A stretch of DNA of 64,000 nt from assembly GCA_934141535.1 (NCBI GenBank), contig CAKPCH010000001.1:62001-126000 (forward strand). Direction: 5' to 3'. The notes under the pieces were generated by a model, which was not told the origin of the DNA, searched no databases, and saw only the letters and a program-made list of their open reading frames with translations. A program made the position numbers and the translations under genes. Shown piece after piece: positions 25,343-33,408 of this stretch. This DNA comes from an uncultured Bacilli bacterium. GTDB lineage: Bacteria; Bacillota_I; Bacilli_A; RF39; UBA660. The stretch's first letter is position 1. The number at the start of each line of letters is the position of its first letter.

Positions 25343-28057
25343 CTATTTTATCAAAGATGATGAGATTGTTATAACTGGACGGACACCAGGATCGCTCGCA
25401 TAGCTGACGGCGCCGCAGCTCAAGCCGCCGCTACAGTGAACAAACCACGCGTAGCTAGAGTCATCAGCATCAGGTGTTATTGTCCAATAACCATATACTC
25501 CTGATACTGGATGTGCTGTATCTATCAAATAATCATATAGCCATGTTGATAAACCTGAAATATATGAATTATTAAATGTTTTTCCAGAGGCAGTGGCTAT
25601 TTGACTAGCACTTGGAAAACTCACTTCTACTCCTTCTTTATTAAATATTTCCTTTATATGGCCTAAATAATCTTTTCCTGTTGGAGCATTTGAACCTGTT
25701 GCTGTTATATTTTTACATGTTGTGTTATCTGTTCCTCCATCTGTACACCAAGCTAATCTATATGGTACATATGAATCTGTAAAATTTTCTTTCATGATTA
25801 AACTTACATTATCTTCTGAATTTCCAAGTACAAAGAATGTATTACTATAACTATCTCCTACATCGCATGTATATTCATCTCCGTAATTAAAACTTCCACT
25901 TGGTACATTACCTGTTGTTGCTTCTGTTACTGGATTACATATTGGAGGTGCTACTAATGATGATTTAGGCACTTCTATTACTGGACGAACTCCATAGCTA
26001 GTACTACTAACATTACTTTTATTAAATTGGCCCAGAAAATATACATACCATGCATAATTTGTATTTGTACCAGCAGATGAAGAAGCTGTCCAATAGCCAT
26101 ACGTTCCATCAATATCGCCGTTATTTAAACAACCATAAGATGTACAAGTTTTCATTGTTCTATCATATAGCCAACCATAACTACATCCTGTTGTATTACC
26201 ATATTTACATGTATCACTTTGTCTCGTAAAATTTGTATCAAAAAAGTAATAATTAATAGTATTAGTAGCTTCATTAAAAGTTGAATAACCTGTAATTTTA
26301 GCTATTTCATTTGCCGTTATAAGTCTTGCATTAAAATTAGAATAATCTACTGTATAATTTGCTTGAGATGCTTGTGATGACTGATCAACAGTATAATTTG
26401 AAGGAGTATTAGTCCCCTTCCAACCGCTTGTATCTGTTTTAAGTTGCGTTAGTAACGTACTAGGTCCTGATCCAATACTTCCAGTTGAATTCCAAGCAAT
26501 TTTTGCTGTTGTATTGTGATCCAATATTAAATTAATATTATCTCCACCATCATCGTTAAATGCATAAAACTTCATACATCCTGATTTTACTCCTGTAGCG
26601 CTCTGTGATGCAGTATAATTCGTACAAACTTTTCCAGTATCTACATTGAAATATACTACTTCTCCATTTGTGTAGTGTTTTGGTGCCTCTTTGATTATAA
26701 TATCACCATTAACTCTCGGTACAGTCAATAGTTTAGTAGTCTCATCATATAGGTAATCCGTTCCTCTTGTTAATGCCACATCTCCCATAATAACTCTAGG
26801 AACAGATAAATTTATAGTTGCTGTATATTTATTACCTTCTACCACTTCATTGATACAATCTGTACATGTCACTCCATCATATGTTACTTTAAATATTTGC
26901 TTATAGTTAAATTCTATATTAAAACTTTGTGGATCACTAGTTACTAAACTTTCGTCTATTCCATCTTTATATTTTATTGTTATATATATTTTTTTAGTTA
27001 CACCATTTGTACAGTTATCATCATCACATACTGGCATTACCTCACCATTATTATAGCCATCTATTGTATAATCTAAAACACTGTCAGATTTGAATGAAGA
27101 TTTAGGAATTGTTATTACTGGACGGATTCCATTTTCAAGGCTTACAAAGTTAGCAGTCAAGGAACCATTCGAACCCATAATTCGTGCACCATAAGTGGCA
27201 TTTTCAACAGGGGTAGATGTCCAATAACCAGTTACATCTGATACTGGATGAATTGTTCCATCTAAATAATCATATAGCCATGTTGGTAACATCTCTTCTT
27301 CGTTCCCTCCCGCAGCATATAACTGATCATATGTTGGCAACGTTATTTGTGTCTGAGATAAATTTGTCCAAGTTAATGTATAAGCTCTTAAAGCTTTATT
27401 TGCTGTTATTGGTCCTTTAGTATTATTACCATTGTCATAATTTGTTCCTCCTGCTGCTATATAGTCTTCTTGTGTTACCCATGCAACTTTTGATTTGTCT
27501 GTTGATGATGCTGTAACTATATTACCATCACTTCCTACATTTGCATTTAAAATTAAGCTTACATTATCACCAGAGTTTTCTACTACAAAGAATGTTTTAG
27601 GTGTACCATCTCCTACATCACATATGTATTCATCTCCTGGATTATAATTACCATCAGGTAAATATCCTAATGTAGGATTTGTTACTGGAGTACATATTGG
27701 AGATTGTGTAAGTGCTCCCATTTTTACATTACCCAAGTTTGTTATATCTACTTCATATTTTACAGTTGAATTCTTATTTGGTAATACTATATCTCCAAAT
27801 ATATTAGATACGTTATATTCTTCAGTTCTTGCTATAGCGTTATTATCTGTAGAACTTACTCTAATACCAGTTAATCTTACTGTCTTATCTATTCTTATCA
27901 TAGCTATATTTTTCATAACTAAACTTGCGCTAAATGAAGCAAATCCTATGGTTAAAGTTGTTACTAAAATAAAAATAGTAATAATTAACCCTTGGGTTAA
28001 TTTCTTACTATTAATATTTTTGAAATTGTTAAAACCATAATTGTCTTTTCTTTTCAT
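25343..28057 (-). CDS. Surface protein with three C-type-lectin-like modules and a DGR-type variable C-terminus
   Basis: A 904-residue exported protein. Residues about 20-45 form a TasA/camelysin-style signal segment (TIGFASFSASLVMK), followed by a TasA-like beta region. Three C-type-lectin-like (FGE/DUF1566-like) modules follow at about 120-320, 460-700 and 705-904. Each begins near a GDEY.CDVGD or VVYFNVD phrase and ends GYWT...G(V/I)RPVI. An Ig-like segment (KVTYDGVTCTDC...) lies between modules 1 and 2. The codons for the last module's exposed loop (25376-25471) are G+C-rich and mostly NNC (agc, ggc, tgc, gcc, cac), unlike everything around them. This is the imprint expected of adenine mutagenesis from a DGR template rich in AAC codons. 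The ATG has a TAGGTGATAAAAT site. It is the last gene of the tasA-sipW operon. The ligand is unknown. Confidence 0.85.
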   Translation of the reverse strand: MKRKDNYGFNNFKNINSKKLTQGLIITIFILVTTLTIGFASFSASLVMKNIAMIRIDKTVRLTGIRVSSTDNNAIARTEEYNVSNIFGDIVLPNKNSTVKYEVDITNLGNVKMGALTQSPICTPVTNPTLGYLPDGNYNPGDEYICDVGDGTPKTFFVVENSGDNVSLILNANVGSDGNIVTASSTDKSKVAWVTQEDYIAAGGTNYDNGNNTKGPITANKALRAYTLTWTNLSQTQITLPTYDQLYAAGGNEEEMLPTWLYDYLDGTIHPVSDVTGYWTSTPVENATYGARIMGSNGSLTANFVSLENGIRPVITIPKSSFKSDSVLDYTIDGYNNGEVMPVCDDDNCTNGVTKKIYITIKYKDGIDESLVTSDPQSFNIEFNYKQIFKVTYDGVTCTDCINEVVEGNKYTATINLSVPRVIMGDVALTRGTDYLYDETTKLLTVPRVNGDIIIKEAPKHYTNGEVVYFNVDTGKVCTNYTASQSATGVKSGCMKFYAFNDDGGDNINLILDHNTTAKIAWNSTGSIGSGPSTLLTQLKTDTSGWKGTNTPSNYTVDQSSQASQANYTVDYSNFNARLITANEIAKITGYSTFNEATNTINYYFFDTNFTRQSDTCKYGNTTGCSYGWLYDRTMKTCTSYGCLNNGDIDGTYGYWTASSSAGTNTNYAWYVYFLGQFNKSNVSSTSYGVRPVIEVPKSSLVAPPICNPVTEATTGNVPSGSFNYGDEYTCDVGDSYSNTFFVLGNSEDNVSLIMKENFTDSYVPYRLAWCTDGGTDNTTCKNITATGSNAPTGKDYLGHIKEIFNKEGVEVSFPSASQIATASGKTFNNSYISGLSTWLYDYLIDTAHPVSGVYGYWTITPDADDSSYAWFVHCSGGLSCGAVSYASDPGVRPVITISSSLIK
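25376..25471 (-). other. Candidate DGR variable region (VR)
   Basis: Coding-strand codons from GAT GCT GAT to GGT GTC CGT CCA include AGC x5, GGC x3, TGC, GCC x1, CAC, GAC and TAC. All of these are reachable from AAC or TAC by changing only adenines while keeping the final C. Fixed positions are GCG TGG, GTT, TTG, GTC and TAT. By my count 59 of 99 bases (25373-25471) are G or C, against about a quarter in the window. It sits at the extreme C-terminus in the lectin fold's exposed strand, as in known DGR targets. No template repeat or reverse transcriptase is visible in the window. Confidence 0.75.
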
Positions 28058-28067
28058 ATTTTATCAC

Positions 28068-29195
28068 CTATAAATCAACGCTTTTTACATAATATATATA
28101 TAATACTTTACCATCCTTTACATAAAAGCAACATTTTTCACTATTTATTTTAACATACATAATTGGTATTTTTAAATTATCTCTAACATCAAGTAATTCT
28201 TGAAATTTAGTAATCTTATATACGTCATGCTCTTTTAAATCAGGTATACGATTAGTTTCAACTATTGTTCTATCATAATCATTTAATAATTTATTAACAT
28301 AACTATTGTATTTATCTTTTTTTGGAAGTAATACTACTAATAGTTTTATTAAATATATGAAACTTGCTAATCCTAATAATATTAATATTATGCCAGCTAC
28401 AAAGAATGGTTTATTACCTATCATAGCACTTACAGTCTTTGTAGCACTACCATTTTTATTTGTATTTGATGCATCTATATTTATATTAATTTGTCTTGTT
28501 GAAAGTGGTATTGTTAAAGTAGATGAACTTGAATTGTTATAATCTATACCAAATGCACTTTCTTTACCTAATGTATTTGTAATTAATTTAATAATTAATT
28601 TACTATCACAACTTACACCATATGTACTTTTAAATGTATTTGCTAAGTCATTATATTTATTATAATCAATTGCTATTGTTTTATCTAATGAATATCCACT
28701 AGCACTGTTTTCTAACCCTTTAACATTATCTTCTAATACATAATCTTTTGTATATAGTATTTTACCTGAATTCCCTTCCGGAGTAATAACAAGGCTTGCT
28801 ACTATTTTATAATCATGATTAATTGTAGATGTTCTATTTACCATAAAATTATATTTAAATGTTACATTAATATAGTCAATTAAACTTGCTATATAAGTCA
28901 TATTCTCATCCAAATATGGTGCTTCATAGAAGTCATTTGGTTTTAAATAAACTTTGTAACCTGTACTACTACTTTCTTGATAATTTACATAAACGTTCTT
29001 ATTTCTATCTATTGATAAATTAATAAACATTACTGAGGTAATTATCATGACTATAGTGAGAATTAAAGAGAAAGTAATTCTTGCGTTAAAGCTAATATAT
29101 CTTTCTTTTTTCTTCTTTACAATTTTTTCAGTTACTTTCACTTCTTCGTTATTAGTTTTCTCACTTTCTTTAATTATGTTTCCCTTTTTTTCCAT
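28068..29195 (-). CDS. DUF5305-like membrane protein
   Basis: A 375-residue protein with a Lys/Glu-rich cytoplasmic N-terminus (about 1-37), a membrane helix (about 40-58), a large extracytoplasmic domain (about 60-260; YKVYLKPNDFYEAPYLDENMTYIASLIDYI) and a second membrane helix (PFFVAGIILILLGLASFIYLI), then a cytoplasmic tail. This matches the DUF5305 layout, often found beside SipW-type signal peptidases and TasA-like secreted proteins. The ATG has an AAGGAGAGATTAAG site. It lies 15 bases downstream of the signal peptidase and 10 bases before the lectin-like gene, so it is probably an accessory factor for export or assembly of the fibre. Confidence 0.75.
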   Translation of the reverse strand: MEKKGNIIKESEKTNNEEVKVTEKIVKKKKERYISFNARITFSLILTIVMIITSVMFINLSIDRNKNVYVNYQESSSTGYKVYLKPNDFYEAPYLDENMTYIASLIDYINVTFKYNFMVNRTSTINHDYKIVASLVITPEGNSGKILYTKDYVLEDNVKGLENSASGYSLDKTIAIDYNKYNDLANTFKSTYGVSCDSKLIIKLITNTLGKESAFGIDYNNSSSSTLTIPLSTRQININIDASNTNKNGSATKTVSAMIGNKPFFVAGIILILLGLASFIYLIKLLVVLLPKKDKYNSYVNKLLNDYDRTIVETNRIPDLKEHDVYKITKFQELLDVRDNLKIPIMYVKINSEKCCFYVKDGKVLYIYYVKSVDL

Positions 29196-29210
29196 CTTAA
29201 TCTCTCCTTT

Positions 29211-30341
29211 TTACAATTCGCTTAGCATTACTGTTGGATATCCTATAAAAGGTATTTGAACATTAACTATTCCCTTTATCATATCTTCAGTTATCTTATA
29301 TCCATCTTGACTTGCATTAGCATCACCTTTAGTATAGAAATAATGTTCACCATCTATATCAAGCACCTTAACAACTCTATGAACTATTACTTTATTTTCA
29401 TACTCATAAGCAACTATGTCCCCTACTTTAATTTTATCGTAGTCTTTATCAATTTTCTTAATAATAACAACTGCTCCTCTATCAAATGTAGGACTCATTG
29501 ATCCACTAGCAATCGCTACTGCTGTATATTTGAAATAACCACTTGTAAAATAAGTAAGTACAACTACAAGTCCGAATAACAACGCATAAGAAATTATATT
29601 TATTTTATTATTACTTCTTGTCATTACCTCTTCGTTTAATACATCTTTAAATTCTCTTAATAATATTGTAAATAATATTATAGGAACTAACAAGTCAAAT
29701 ATTGACTTCATATATTCACTAAAGTTTGGAACTATAGGAAGTAAATAACTATATACACCAAGTACTAATCCAAGTAATAATGATGGCTTATAACCAGCAT
29801 TTAAGCATATATACGTCTTACATAAATTACGTGCTATACTTGGAAGTAAATATAACCCAACAAACACTAATATGTTATATACTGAATCAAAATCAGCATA
29901 ATATATAGTATTTGTTACATCAACAGTAATCAAAAGTATAGTCGTAAAAATTATTAATAATATATTTCCTTCGCTTTTCTGTAACAATTGATATCTTAAA
30001 AACTCACTTAATATTATAACTAATACTGTAGGAAGTATAAACGTTGTAAATGATTTAAAAGTATAATAATTGTTATTATAAGCAAATCCTGAAAAGAAAC
30101 CTATTATGTAATATATAACTAATACTATAATCAAATATATTAATATTGATTTCATTACATTTGAACTGTTTTGGTGTTTATCTTTTTCAAAATTAAAATT
30201 AATTTTAAAAATGATAAGCGCTAAAACCATAAATAAAACAATATAATAATTGCTTAGTATATTTTTAAAGAAACTGTTAAAAAGTAAAACTAAAAACAAT
30301 GTTAATTCAATTATTAATATTTTCAAATAACTTTTTTTCAT
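29211..30341 (-). CDS. sipW: SipW-type signal peptidase I with multi-helix N-terminal extension
   Basis: Membrane signal peptidase of the ER/SipW type, which uses a Ser-His pair. The catalytic Ser is in VAIASGSMSPTF and the His replaces the usual Lys in KVIVHRVVKV. FYTKGDAN follows, as in S26B enzymes. The C-terminal about 130 residues are the peptidase. The first about 245 residues form roughly eight membrane helices, absent from Bacillus SipW (about 190 residues). The ATG has AAGAGGTGAAAC. It sits between the TasA-like gene and the DUF5305-like gene. By analogy with Bacillus tapA-sipW-tasA it probably processes the TasA-like proteins and the lectin-like protein. Confidence 0.88.
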   Translation of the reverse strand: MKKSYLKILIIELTLFLVLLFNSFFKNILSNYYIVLFMVLALIIFKINFNFEKDKHQNSSNVMKSILIYLIIVLVIYYIIGFFSGFAYNNNYYTFKSFTTFILPTVLVIILSEFLRYQLLQKSEGNILLIIFTTILLITVDVTNTIYYADFDSVYNILVFVGLYLLPSIARNLCKTYICLNAGYKPSLLLGLVLGVYSYLLPIVPNFSEYMKSIFDLLVPIILFTILLREFKDVLNEEVMTRSNNKINIISYALLFGLVVVLTYFTSGYFKYTAVAIASGSMSPTFDRGAVVIIKKIDKDYDKIKVGDIVAYEYENKVIVHRVVKVLDIDGEHYFYTKGDANASQDGYKITEDMIKGIVNVQIPFIGYPTVMLSEL

Positions 30342-30369
30342 GTTTCACCTCTTAAACAATATTTAGACT

Positions 30370-30398
30370 AGAGATAATAGACGAATTCTATTATCTCT
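30370..30398 (-). promoter_or_regulatory. Intercistronic hairpin between tasA-like and sipW-like genes
   Basis: Perfect 11-base stem AGAGATAATAG/CTATTATCTCT around a 7-base loop, with no strong T tract afterwards on the minus strand. It is placed between an expected abundant structural gene and its peptidase gene. It could stabilise the upstream message or partly terminate transcription, so that more fibre protein than peptidase is made. Confidence 0.55.
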
Positions 30399-30422
30399 AA
30401 CCTAATTTTAGAAATTAATTTA

Positions 30423-31076
30423 TTAGTTAGCTGGAGTATCTGAAGTATATTTTAATTCAACACTACCAAAGTCAACTTTAACGTCACCATCAACGTCAAC
30501 AGCATCACTTGCATAACTAATAGTAATAACTGCTTGACCAGCACCGTCAGTTTTAACTAATTTTTGTGCTTCAGCTTGAACTTTATTTAATTCAGTTGTA
30601 GCAGTAAATGTTTGTAATGATTCAGCAGCAGGTCCAACTTTTACAGTCATAGTAATTTTATCACAAGCAGCAGCCATTAAATCACTAGATACAGATGTCT
30701 TACCTTCAGTTACAACAGCAGTACATTTAGTTGTTGCTGGTGTAAATGTTACAGTTCTTAAATAAGCATCATAAGCACCTTGATTTAAAACTGGAATAGT
30801 CATAGTAACTGAATCACCTGGTTTAGATAATTGAGCTGTAATAGCTGCTATAGTATTTGTTCCTTCAGCACCACTAGATAGTGTTACAGAACCTTTATCA
30901 GATGGACTTACTGATCCTGCTCCAAATAAAACTTTAAAGTTTTCTGAAGTTGGAGTTACAGTTGCCTCTGATTTAATAGTTAATGTACTAGAGAAAGCTG
31001 CAAAACCGATACTTAAACCTAATACTGAGATAACTAATGCTACTAAAGCTACTGTTTTACTATTTTGTTCTTGCAT
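30423..31076 (-). CDS. tasA: TasA/camelysin-like secreted fibre protein
   Basis: A 217-residue exported beta-sandwich protein of the TasA/CalY (peptidase M73) type. The N-terminus KTVALVALVISVLGLSIGFA, then AFSSTLTIKSEATVTP, shows the typical SipW substrate signal with AFSS at the cleavage zone. The mature part is Thr/Ser/Val-rich, with KPGDSVTMTIPVLNQGAYDAYL corresponding to the conserved camelysin strand. The ATG at 31076 follows AAGGAATGTTT. A near-consensus promoter lies upstream, and codons are richer in G/C at synonymous sites than its neighbours, fitting high expression. It is the first gene of the operon. It probably forms matrix fibres. Confidence 0.85.
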   Translation of the reverse strand: MQEQNSKTVALVALVISVLGLSIGFAAFSSTLTIKSEATVTPTSENFKVLFGAGSVSPSDKGSVTLSSGAEGTNTIAAITAQLSKPGDSVTMTIPVLNQGAYDAYLRTVTFTPATTKCTAVVTEGKTSVSSDLMAAACDKITMTVKVGPAAESLQTFTATTELNKVQAEAQKLVKTDGAGQAVITISYASDAVDVDGDVKVDFGSVELKYTSDTPAN

Positions 31077-31141
31077 AAACATTCCTTCCTTTCTAACATA
31101 ATTTGTACATACGATGGAAACCCTTCTTATGTTACATTAAA

Positions 31142-31170
31142 ATTATATATCAGATAGAAATAAATTTCAA
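31142..31170 (-). promoter_or_regulatory. Promoter of the tasA-like operon
   Basis: Minus-strand TTGAAA (31165-31170), 17-base spacer, TATAAT (31142-31147); a near-perfect housekeeping promoter about 65 bases upstream of the tasA-like ATG. Confidence 0.8.
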
Positions 31171-31215
31171 TGTTTTTTTACAATTTTTTTTACATTTTTT
31201 TTACATTATTATATT

Positions 31216-31244
31216 TTGACTTTATAAATAAACAAAACTATGGT
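31216..31244 (+). promoter_or_regulatory. Possible promoter of the first vanY-like gene
   Basis: TTGACT (31216-31221), 17-base spacer, TATGGT (31239-31244), about 20 bases upstream of the ATG at 31265. The -35 is good and the -10 moderate. It diverges from the tasA-like promoter. Confidence 0.5.
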
Positions 31245-31264
31245 AGAATAATAATGGTGATAAT

Positions 31265-32233
31265 ATGAAAAGAAAGATGAAAAAAAGACCTATATTTATT
31301 TTAATTTTTATAATTATATTTATAATTGTTGTAATAAGTTTTATAGTAAGAACTATTAATTATCATAAAACTTATGACTATAAGCTTGGAAAACAAGGTT
31401 TTAATAAAGAAGAAATAGTAGAACTAAAAAAACTAAAAGATGATACATTAAACTATTTACTTACTATTACTTATAATAAAGATATAGTAAATATAATTAA
31501 AGAAAAATATTTCTTAGAAAAAAACTTAAGTAAATATATAACTTATTTAGAAAAAAATAAAGATAAAGATATATCTGATATAATTTCTATTGTTAATGTG
31601 GGCGCAGATAATGATTTTTATACCAATACAAAGAAAACTGATACTAATAAAGGTATACTTATGTTAACAAATAAGTATTATGGTTTAGATGAAACATATG
31701 ATGATACAACTATGAAAGAAATAAGTTCTACTTATAGTTATGGAAGTGATCAAATGTTAGTACCAGAAGCACTTAATGCATTTATTAATATGTTTAAAGC
31801 TGCAAAAAAAGAAAATCTAACATTAATTATAAACTCCTCATATAGAAGTTATAAAGATCAAGATGAAGTTTATAATAAATATAAAGATACTAAAGGAGAA
31901 GAATATGCAGATTCAATAGCAGCCCGTCCTGGTTATTCAGAACATCAAACAGGACTTGCCATTGATATTCAAACATATGGTTCAAGAGCCGCTACATTTG
32001 AAGAATTCGATGAATTTAAATGGTTACAAAATAATGCTCATAAATATGGTTTTATATTAAGATATCCTAAAGATAAAGAATATTTAACAGGTTACTCATA
32101 TGAGTCATGGCATTATAGATATGTTGGAATTAGTGCTGCTACATATATTAAAGAAAATAATATAACATTTGATGAATATTATGCATATTTTATAGAAGGT
32201 AAAGAAAATGAAAAAGAAACGACTAAAAATTAA
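31265..32233 (+). CDS. vanY: VanY-type D-Ala-D-Ala carboxypeptidase 1
   Basis: Membrane-anchored M15B zinc peptidase trimming the terminal D-Ala of peptidoglycan stems. The 322 residues have an N-terminal membrane anchor (about 9-32), a helical spacer (about 40-110) and the catalytic domain. Seen motifs are SSYRSYKDQ, ARPGYSEHQTGLAID (zinc His and Asp) and YESWHYRYVG (second zinc His, catalytic region). The ATG has TGGTGATAAT. It is the first of three tandem paralogues. The next gene overlaps its end by 26 bases, so the first two are cotranscribed. Confidence 0.92.
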   Translation: MKRKMKKRPIFILIFIIIFIIVVISFIVRTINYHKTYDYKLGKQGFNKEEIVELKKLKDDTLNYLLTITYNKDIVNIIKEKYFLEKNLSKYITYLEKNKDKDISDIISIVNVGADNDFYTNTKKTDTNKGILMLTNKYYGLDETYDDTTMKEISSTYSYGSDQMLVPEALNAFINMFKAAKKENLTLIINSSYRSYKDQDEVYNKYKDTKGEEYADSIAARPGYSEHQTGLAIDIQTYGSRAATFEEFDEFKWLQNNAHKYGFILRYPKDKEYLTGYSYESWHYRYVGISAATYIKENNITFDEYYAYFIEGKENEKETTKN

Positions 32234-33368
32234 AAAATTAATATTATTTATACTTATAGTTTTAATAATACTTATATTATTAGTTTTATTTAATCATAAA
32301 AATAATAAAGATTTAAAATCTATTGGTTATAATGAACTAGAAATAAGTTCAATAGAAAAACTAACTAAATCAGAAATAAATGAAATAAGAAAATATAAAT
32401 ATAATAAAAATATAATATATATAATAGAAAGTGAAAACTATAATCCAAATAAAATAAAATATTATTTAAAAGGAATTAATGAAAATAAAAAAATAGATTA
32501 CTTAAAAATATTTAATTTAATAAATGATGATGAATTTAAAGAAAATAATTTTGATATATATTTAAATTTATTAAATAAATATGATAATTATAAAGGTATT
32601 TTAAAATATGTAAATGATTATTCTAGTAATAATATAAAGCTTGATAACACAACACTTTCATTTATAGAACAAGAATATTTTATTATAGATTACTTAGATA
32701 GATATATAAATTATTATAATGATAATAAAAATTTAGATTTTAAAGAAATAGTAACACGTGTTAATTCTAATCTAGATTATAAATTTTATGATGATTCTAA
32801 AGAAGCTGATTTATCTAAAGGAATGTATACTTTAGTAAATAAATTCTATTATTTAGGCAAAGATTATGTACCAGATGATTTAGAAGTAATAGATGGTATA
32901 TATGCAAGAGATAGTGCTAAAGCTGTTAAAGTTGCAGCTACTACATTTAAAAAAATGGCTGATGATGCAAGGAATGAAGGCTTAACTATAAAAGTTACAA
33001 CAGGATATAGAAGTTATAATTTTCAATCCACTTTATATAATAACTATGTTAAAATAGATGGTGTAAAAGAAGCTGATACCTACTCTGCTCGACCTGGTTA
33101 TTCAGAACATCAATTAGGATATTCACTAGATTTAACAAATGCTAAAAACGTAGGATTTAGAGATTTTGATAAAACAAAAGAATATGAATGGTTAAGTAAA
33201 AATGCATATAAATATGGATTTATACAAAGATATCCTAAAGACAAAGAATATTTAACAGGATATATGTATGAATCATGGCATTATAGATATGTTGGTGATG
33301 ATATAGCAAAATATATCTATGAAAATAACTTAACATACGAAGAATATTATGCCTACTTTAAAAGATAG
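32208..33368 (+). CDS. VanY-type D-Ala-D-Ala carboxypeptidase 2
   Basis: Second M15B paralogue, 386 residues, with an N-terminal membrane anchor (about 9-27) and a longer Lys/Asn/Tyr-rich helical spacer (about 35-185) than paralogue 1. The catalytic domain shows TTGYRSYNFQ, ARPGYSEHQLGYSLDLT and YESWHYRYVG. The stretch YGF(I)(L/Q)RYPKDKEYLTGY is shared almost word for word with paralogue 1, so the pair is a tandem duplication with a diverged stalk. It overlaps the first gene and is followed by a terminator. Confidence 0.92.
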   Translation: MKKKRLKIKKLILFILIVLIILILLVLFNHKNNKDLKSIGYNELEISSIEKLTKSEINEIRKYKYNKNIIYIIESENYNPNKIKYYLKGINENKKIDYLKIFNLINDDEFKENNFDIYLNLLNKYDNYKGILKYVNDYSSNNIKLDNTTLSFIEQEYFIIDYLDRYINYYNDNKNLDFKEIVTRVNSNLDYKFYDDSKEADLSKGMYTLVNKFYYLGKDYVPDDLEVIDGIYARDSAKAVKVAATTFKKMADDARNEGLTIKVTTGYRSYNFQSTLYNNYVKIDGVKEADTYSARPGYSEHQLGYSLDLTNAKNVGFRDFDKTKEYEWLSKNAYKYGFIQRYPKDKEYLTGYMYESWHYRYVGDDIAKYIYENNLTYEEYYAYFKR

Positions 33369-33387
33369 TAAATGCTATCTTTTTTTC
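33360..33387 (+). terminator. Rho-independent terminator
   Basis: AAAAGATAG/CTATCTTTT stem (33360-33368 with 33375-33383) with a TAAATG loop and a following T run; it overlaps the stop of the second vanY-like gene. Confidence 0.8.
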
Positions 33388-33408
33388 ATATAATATAATG
33401 GTGATAAT

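Noticed and set aside
25376..25471. Explaining the G+C-rich patch by horizontal transfer of a foreign segment
   Set aside because: The high G+C is confined to variable loop codons with fixed intervening codons and matching flanks; transfer would not give an A-only substitution pattern.
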